From NCBI GenBank assembly GCA_964571815.1, contig CAZNDN010000025.1, positions 1-38,588 of the forward strand: DNA of 38,588 nt, given 5' to 3'. Origin of the DNA: CAZNDN01 sp964571815 (GTDB lineage Bacteria > Fibrobacterota > Chitinivibrionia > Chitinivibrionales > WJKA01). The notes beneath the pieces were generated by a model, which was not told where the DNA came from, made no database searches, and saw only the letters and a program-made list of their open reading frames with translations. Made by a program: the position numbers and the translations under genes. Numbering within the stretch: position 1 is the stretch's first letter; every line of letters starts with the position of its first letter. This document shows, one piece after another, positions 33,941 through 38,588 of this stretch.

Positions 33941-36622
33941 ATGCCGACACACCTGGCGACCGCAATACTCTTTGACGGTGCGATTTCGCTGGAGTGGGAA
34001 GAAAAAAACCGGGACCGCGGCCCGGCGGTCGAGCAGTTTGAAAAGCGGCTGTTCGATGCCTACCGAAAGCGCAATAAGGTCGAGCCCGGCCGGTGGATGC
34101 TGCTGCTCAGTCGGGCCGATCCAACACTTCCGCTTTCGGCGTCACTGACCTTTTGGCGCGCCGTTTTCGCCGATATCACACACCGGATTCGAACCGCGCC
34201 CGACAGCGAGGAAAAGCGGGAGCACGTAAGTGTTTCGATCACCGACGATGAAGCTGCGGAGTACGTACGCACGATACCGCCCATGATTGGTGTCGACAGG
34301 GTGGACACTGCCCTGCTGCGGAAAACGTGCGGTATGCTGGTTGGTGCCTATTGCCGTGGTATCGGCACGTTCAAGGGGAGTGTCGATGAATTCTTCGCCT
34401 CTCTTTCTCCGGTCTCTCAGCATGTCGATCGCATTCATTTTCACCTGGTGGAGAATCGCCGCAATGAAAACCGCCCCTTCGCATTTCTCGCCACCTACGC
34501 TACCAGGCTGGACACCCGGGGACTCACGCGACATGTACCGCTGAAACATGCATTTGAAGAATATGCCGGGAAAAGCGGAAAGATGCTTGAGCTGCTGAGC
34601 ACGGTGCACCAGGTTGCCGAGAAGAATACTCTCGTACGCTCAATGCTGCATTCGGGTGAAATATTCAGCATGGTTGCCTTGACTCCCGACGAAGCATTCT
34701 CTTTTTTGCTGGGCGTGGCCGATTTTGAGGCGGCAGGGATTCTCTGCCGTATTCCGCGCTGGTGGAAAGGCGGTCCGCGCAGGTCGGCGGTGGGACTTTC
34801 GCTGGGGAACAAGAAACCCTCGCGCCTGGGCTTTGACGCGCTTCTGGATTTCAAACCGGGTTTGTATCTCAACGGAGAGCGGATACGCGAAGAGGAAGCG
34901 CGCCGCATTGTCGAGCGGGCCGAAAGGTTGGTGATGGTCAAAGGCAAATGGGTAGCGGTTGACATACAGTCGCTGCAACGGGCGCTCGATGCGCTTGCAC
35001 AGGCTCGCGGGTTGGCCCGGAAAGGTTCCATAAGCTTTGCCGAAGCCATGCGTATGTTGATGCGAGGCAGGACGGAGGCCGATGATGAATCGGGGTTTGT
35101 CGATGCGGAAGTCGGTTGCGGGGCATGGCTTTCATCGGTGCTTGAAAAAATGACCAATCCCCGGCTTATTCGAGCGACTCCGCCGTCTCCCGCGCTGAAG
35201 GCAACCCTGCGGCCGTATCAGCGCGACGGGCTGTCGTGGCTGCATTTTATGCGGGGCCTCGGATTTGGTATATGCCTTGCCGACGACATGGGGCTGGGGA
35301 AGACCATCCAGGTGCTGGCTCACCTGCAGGTGCTGAAGCAGAAAGGCCGCACCAGTCTCATTGTCGCGCCGGCATCGCTGCTTGAGAACTGGCATCGGGA
35401 AATACAGACGTTTACGCCCGATTTGAACGTGATAATCGTGCATCCGCAGTACACCGATGAGCAGACCCTGCGGTCTCTGGAGAAACACATTCGCCGCTAC
35501 CCTGTCGCGATTACCACTTACGGTATGCTGAGTCGCCTGGCCCCGCTTCGGTCGATTCGGTGGTTCTCCGTTATCTGCGACGAAGCGCAGGCGATAAAAA
35601 ACCCCGGTACAAAACAGACAAAGACCGTGAAAAAGCTGGTGTCGGACCACCGGTGCGTGCTCACCGGCACCCCGATTGAAAACAGGCTGACCGATCTGTG
35701 GTCTCTGTTCGATTTCATCAACCCCGGGCTGCTGGGATCCTTCTCCCGTTTCAAGAAGTTTGCCAAAAAACTGGATGCCGACCCCGAAGGGTTCGGCCGC
35801 CTGCGGCGGGTCATTCATCCGTATATTCTTCGGCGGTCGAAAACCGACAAATCCATTATCAGCGATCTCCCCGACAAAGTCGAGATGAAGACGTGGTGTA
35901 CGCTTTCGCACCAGCAAACCGTGCTCTATAAACAATTGGTCGGCCGGCTCGATGAAGAACTGAAGCAGGTGGAGGGAATCGAACGAAACAGGCTGGTCCT
36001 GGGGTACCTGACGAAATGCAAACAGTTGTGCAATCACCCCGAGCACTACGCCGGCGGCGGCGCCGACTACCGCGATTCGGAAAGCGGCAAATTCCGTCGC
36101 CTGGCCGAGCTGTGTGCGACAATCCGGGAGAGGCGCGAGAAGGCCCTTGTCTTTACGCAGTTTGCGGAGATCATAGAACCTCTTATGCAATACCTGGAAA
36201 CTGTTTTCAACGCACCGGGGGTGTGCCTGAGCGGAAAGACGACCGTGAAGCGGCGAGCCGAGGCGGTAGCCGGGTTTCAGAGCGATGAGTATGTTCCCTT
36301 TTTCGTGCTTTCCCTCAAGGCGGGCGGCACGGGCCTGAACCTCACGGCGGCCAACCATGTTATCCACTTCGACCGATGGTGGAACCCCGCGGTGGAAAAC
36401 CAGGCCACCGACCGCGCATTTCGTATCGGTCAGAACAAGAACGTAGCGGTCCACAAATTTATCTGCCGGGGAACCATCGAAGAGAAAATCGATGCGCTTA
36501 TCGACGACAAGAAGAAGCTGGCGGCCGATGTTATCCCGGCAGCGGGGGAAAACTGGATTACCGAACTGGACAATACGCAAATAAAGGACATGTTCAAACT
36601 GACGATCGAAGATGAAGGGTAG
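33941..36622 (+). CDS. SNF2-family DNA translocase/helicase
   Basis: An 893-residue SNF2 ATPase. The N-terminal half (residues 1-400) holds the bacterial SNF2-associated region, with RLGFDALLDFKPGLYLNG. The ATPase starts with LRPYQRDGLSWLHFM, then Walker A in DDMGLGKT (residues 448-455), the DEAQ box (547-550, DEAQAIKN), and LTGTPIENRLTDLWSLFDF. The C-terminal lobe has VFTQFAEII, LSLKAGGTGLNLTAANHVIH and DRAFRIGQ. It moves on DNA and remodels protein-DNA complexes; bacterial members are linked to transcription recycling, repair or defence. It is followed 76 bp later by the SWIM gene, a common pairing. Confidence 0.9.
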   Translation: MPTHLATAILFDGAISLEWEEKNRDRGPAVEQFEKRLFDAYRKRNKVEPGRWMLLLSRADPTLPLSASLTFWRAVFADITHRIRTAPDSEEKREHVSVSITDDEAAEYVRTIPPMIGVDRVDTALLRKTCGMLVGAYCRGIGTFKGSVDEFFASLSPVSQHVDRIHFHLVENRRNENRPFAFLATYATRLDTRGLTRHVPLKHAFEEYAGKSGKMLELLSTVHQVAEKNTLVRSMLHSGEIFSMVALTPDEAFSFLLGVADFEAAGILCRIPRWWKGGPRRSAVGLSLGNKKPSRLGFDALLDFKPGLYLNGERIREEEARRIVERAERLVMVKGKWVAVDIQSLQRALDALAQARGLARKGSISFAEAMRMLMRGRTEADDESGFVDAEVGCGAWLSSVLEKMTNPRLIRATPPSPALKATLRPYQRDGLSWLHFMRGLGFGICLADDMGLGKTIQVLAHLQVLKQKGRTSLIVAPASLLENWHREIQTFTPDLNVIIVHPQYTDEQTLRSLEKHIRRYPVAITTYGMLSRLAPLRSIRWFSVICDEAQAIKNPGTKQTKTVKKLVSDHRCVLTGTPIENRLTDLWSLFDFINPGLLGSFSRFKKFAKKLDADPEGFGRLRRVIHPYILRRSKTDKSIISDLPDKVEMKTWCTLSHQQTVLYKQLVGRLDEELKQVEGIERNRLVLGYLTKCKQLCNHPEHYAGGGADYRDSESGKFRRLAELCATIRERREKALVFTQFAEIIEPLMQYLETVFNAPGVCLSGKTTVKRRAEAVAGFQSDEYVPFFVLSLKAGGTGLNLTAANHVIHFDRWWNPAVENQATDRAFRIGQNKNVAVHKFICRGTIEEKIDALIDDKKKLAADVIPAAGENWITELDNTQIKDMFKLTIEDEG

Positions 36623-36698
36623 AGTGATTGAGCATTGGTGATGAGTTATTGAATCCATCCTGGATGCCGACCACCGATACAATGAGAGGATTCGACGG

Positions 36699-37769
36699 AT
36701 GCGACGACGAAGACGACCAAGCTTGGGCTGGGGCGGTTTTGCTCCTTACGTAACAAAGGCCGAAAAGCTGCGAAGGGCCGCAAGCGCCCGGGCAAAACTG
36801 ACGAAGAAGGGGATGAAGCTGGAGCCGGTTGTTCTTGAAGGACGCGCAATCTCCCGTACCTGGTGGGGGAAGGCATGGGCGGCCAATCTGGAGCGCTACG
36901 CGGATTATGCCAATCGTATTCCGCGGGGTCGAACCTACGTGCGCAGCGGCGCCGTGCTGGACCTCAAGATCACGCCGGGCTCCATTGCGGCCATGGTCTC
37001 GGGCAGTCGATCCCGGCCGTATTCCGTTGAGATAGGCATCAAGCCGCTTCCAAAGAAGGTGGAATCATCGCTGATAAAGAAAAGCTGCTCCTCGCTGCAT
37101 TCGATGCATGATCTGCTTGCGGGGAAGTTTCCCGAAGCCTTGAAAGAGGAGTTTTTCAAAAGGGACGACGGGTTGTTTCCTTCACCCGGGGAGATAGAAC
37201 TGGGCTGTTCGTGCCCCGATTGGGCTGAAATGTGCAAACATGTCGCCGCCGTGCTATACGGTGTTGCCGCCCGGCTCGACAAAAGACCCGAACTGTTTTT
37301 CGTGCTGCGCACTATTGAAATCGAGCAGTTTGTCGGCACGGCGGTCCGGCGTGAGAGCAAGAACATGCTGCAAAGGGCGATGGTACAAAGTGAACGGGTG
37401 ATTGCCGCCGATGATGCCGATATGGCGGAGATGTTCGGCATTGAAATGGATCCGGGTAGTGCCGGGCAGGAAGGAAGAAAAAGCAGTGGGAAGGTCAGAA
37501 AAAGGAGTTCGTCGACAAAGGTTGCACCAAAAAGGGGCAGGCCGAAGAAGAAGCGTGCGGCCGCGACCGGTACACAACCGCTTGCCGGAAAGCGACTTCC
37601 CAAATCGGTCCGGGAAAAGAAGACAGCAACCAGGAAAACCGCTGCGAAGAAAACCGTTACCCGGAAAAGGGAGGTGACGAAGACCGGGGCAGCGAAGGCA
37701 AGCGCGAAAAAGAGGGCCCCGAAGAAAAAGGGCCCGGGGAGAACCTCCGCAACTTCAAACCGCACGTGA
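36699..37769 (+). CDS. SWIM zinc-finger protein with AT-hook and H1-like basic tail
   Basis: A 356-residue protein. The N-terminus has FAPYVTKAEKLRRAA and RTWWGKAWAANLERY, typical of SWIM partners of SNF2 helicases. The SWIM finger is CSCPDWAEMCKHV (C170, C172, C179, H181), expected to bind zinc and DNA or proteins. From about residue 255 the protein is a basic tail with an AT-hook core KRGRPKKKR (residues 278-286) and many KK, AK and TRK repeats like histone H1 or HU-tail proteins. It probably works with the SNF2 helicase on DNA. The stop codon lies inside a group II intron-like domain V on the other strand, so the last few residues may not be original. Confidence 0.85.
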   Translation: MRRRRRPSLGWGGFAPYVTKAEKLRRAASARAKLTKKGMKLEPVVLEGRAISRTWWGKAWAANLERYADYANRIPRGRTYVRSGAVLDLKITPGSIAAMVSGSRSRPYSVEIGIKPLPKKVESSLIKKSCSSLHSMHDLLAGKFPEALKEEFFKRDDGLFPSPGEIELGCSCPDWAEMCKHVAAVLYGVAARLDKRPELFFVLRTIEIEQFVGTAVRRESKNMLQRAMVQSERVIAADDADMAEMFGIEMDPGSAGQEGRKSSGKVRKRSSSTKVAPKRGRPKKKRAAATGTQPLAGKRLPKSVREKKTATRKTAAKKTVTRKREVTKTGAAKASAKKRAPKKKGPGRTSATSNRT

Positions 37770-37789
37770 AGTTCCCCTTCATGCGGCTT
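37757..37789 (-). ncRNA. Eroded group II intron domain V-like hairpin
   Basis: Read on the minus strand, this 33-nt segment starts AAGCCGCAU and ends ACGUGCGGUUU. It has the domain V layout: an 8-bp lower stem with the AGC triad (the G wobble-paired to U), a two-base CG bulge, a 5-bp upper stem and a purine-rich loop. Canonical domain V is 34 nt with a GNRA loop, so one base seems lost in the upper stem. No intron-encoded protein or full domain VI was seen, so it is a relic or a chance resemblance. Confidence 0.5.
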
Positions 37790-37896
37790 TCCCGCTCTTC
37801 TATCGAGGGGTACAGGTCCTGCCCGCCGAACGTTTGGTAGATTGTGGCGAGTGACCCCTTGAAAGAATCATTCTTTTCCCAGTCATACAGTGGACA

Positions 37897-37962
37897 CTAC
37901 ACCGCCTCGAACGCAAGACAACCGAAACTGCAGAAGAGCATGTACAGCGCTATTTTTCCCAT
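37897..37962 (-). pseudogene. Signal-peptide-like mini-ORF, likely relic
   Basis: GGGAGGTGA precedes an ATG at 37962. The frame codes MGKIALYMLFCSFGCLAFEA plus Val, then TAG. It looks like the start of an exported or lipoprotein-type protein that has lost its body. The same frame stays open after the TAG for about 45 codons up to the domain V-like hairpin. It could instead be a tiny real peptide. Confidence 0.35.
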
Positions 37963-38020
37963 TGTCACCTCCCTGAAACGCAGTTGAATACTTACCCCAC
38001 ACAAGCACTTCTCCGATTGA

Positions 38021-38260
38021 TTCCAACCCGACTCGCCATTCCCGCACACTCCTAACGCACAATCCGCCACCGGCAACTATATTAGTGATGTACTTCTTTG
38101 CGAAAAAACATTATCACGGCCATACTGGAACCGCGAAACACTTTACAAAATGGTTGCTGATCATATAAAAGGACGGGGTACATATTTGAGGGAAATACGA
38201 AAAGTGCTACAAGACGCCATAACCCGCGCTTTTAAATATACGCAAACATTAATGACTTGA
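38021..38260 (+). pseudogene. Possible asparagine synthase C-terminal fragment
   Basis: An 79-codon open stretch without a start codon near its beginning. The part NYISDVLLCEKTLSRPYWNR, then ETLYKMVADHIKGR, resembles the C-terminal tail of glutamine-hydrolysing asparagine synthases: LL-x-x-K-x-L-x-R-x-(Y/F)-(W/F)-N-R-E, then a H-x-x-G-R. It is A+T-richer than its neighbours. The resemblance is from memory and short, so the identity is tentative. Confidence 0.3.
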
Positions 38261-38276
38261 GAGTACCGAGTTCTGG

Positions 38277-38588
38277 CTATAACGACAAGCGTTTTGTGCG
38301 CTCCTTTTCAATCTTCATCTTTGTCCGTGAGTGTTCTATTGCGAGGTTTGTTCACTGCTGGACCAGTTCCCTGAATTTCTTGAGTTCCGCTATCTGATGC
38401 TGGATGTCTTTTACAAATTGCTTCCGGACATACTCGGTACGGCTCTTCATCCGGTGCGTGTAGCTAATCTGGTAGAAACCACCTTTCTTCTCCTTTGGTC
38501 TTTGATACTGGTAGGTCAGTGATCCCCTCCTCTGGACTTCCACCATGGCAATGGACACCTCATCGGAAATAGACCTCCGCCGGAGTGG
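38277..38588 (-). pseudogene. Small DUF6788-like protein gene with one in-frame stop
   Basis: The minus-strand frame is open from the window edge and reads RRGSLTYQYQRPKEKKGG, then YQISYTHRMKSRTEYVRKQF, with a helical KDIQHQIAELKKFRELVQQ. A TGA at 38352-38354 then stops it. The same frame continues with TNLAIEHSRTKMKIEKERTK to a TAG at 38277-38279. That continuation has the normal helical tail of these small proteins, so the TGA most likely replaced a TGG Trp. The start is off the window or at GTG 38558. Such proteins often sit beside mobile elements. Confidence 0.5.

Noticed and set aside
38352..38354. TGA recoded as Trp or another amino acid
   Set aside because: Neighbouring genes clearly use TGA as stop in ATGA and GTGA overlaps (25347, 29264, 30289), so a nonsense mutation is simpler.

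Overview
The window is about 60% G+C, gene-dense and mostly chromosomal housekeeping in character. Several traits point to an uncultured, partly anaerobic Gram-negative bacterium of the FCB group or a neighbouring candidate phylum (Zixibacteria-like lineages fit best): anaerobic ribonucleotide reductase, DUF2723 and YfhO-type large membrane proteins, a secreted VIT-VWA protein with a FlgD-like C-terminal domain, and a serine hydroxymethyltransferase of the long type. This placement is inference. A run of exactly 100 Ns inside one gene (13600-13699) shows that the sequence is a draft or metagenome scaffold.

Layout. Positions 1-3193 hold an anaerobic class III ribonucleotide reductase operon (nrdD-nrdG) behind a consensus promoter and candidate NrdR boxes. 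Positions 3333-5634 (minus) hold purB and a PHP-family histidinol-phosphatase; this PurB looks like the animal enzyme. Positions 5869-7988 hold a periplasmic TPR protein, a terminator-like hairpin and a YhcC-type radical SAM gene. Positions 8052-9059 (minus) hold an unrecognised membrane-anchored protein. Positions 9336-15610 form one operon: ribD-ribE-ribBA-ribH-nusB-DUF2723. In its RibBA the dihydroxybutanone-phosphate synthase half has lost several catalytic residues while the GTP cyclohydrolase II half is intact.

Positions 15665-31226 are an envelope and glycan region: a DUF362 protein, a UbiA-family DPPR-synthase-like prenyltransferase, a radical SAM/SPASM protein, a YfhO-like membrane protein, a VIT-VWA secreted protein, glyA, a GT2, UDP-galactopyranose mutase, and then GT4, flippase-like (LPG synthase TM) and DPM1-like GT2 genes. 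Together the mutase and the prenyl-phosphate phosphoribosyltransferase suggest a surface glycan containing furanose sugars.

Positions 31227-33940 are a lower-G+C mosaic of gene relics. It has a ParE/RelE-type toxin-antitoxin pair bracketed by a perfect 16-bp inverted repeat. It also has a helix-turn-helix gene cut off by an IS91 transposase fragment, which is itself fused in frame to a piece resembling TIGR02147/DUF4423 proteins.

Positions 33941-37769 hold an SNF2 helicase and a SWIM zinc-finger protein with an AT-hook and histone-H1-like tail, a pairing often seen in bacteria. The stop codon of the SWIM gene lies inside what looks like an eroded group II intron domain V on the opposite strand. 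The last 800 bases hold further relics: a signal-peptide-like mini-ORF, a possible asparagine-synthase C-terminal fragment and a small protein gene interrupted by one in-frame stop. I found no tRNA, rRNA or CRISPR array.
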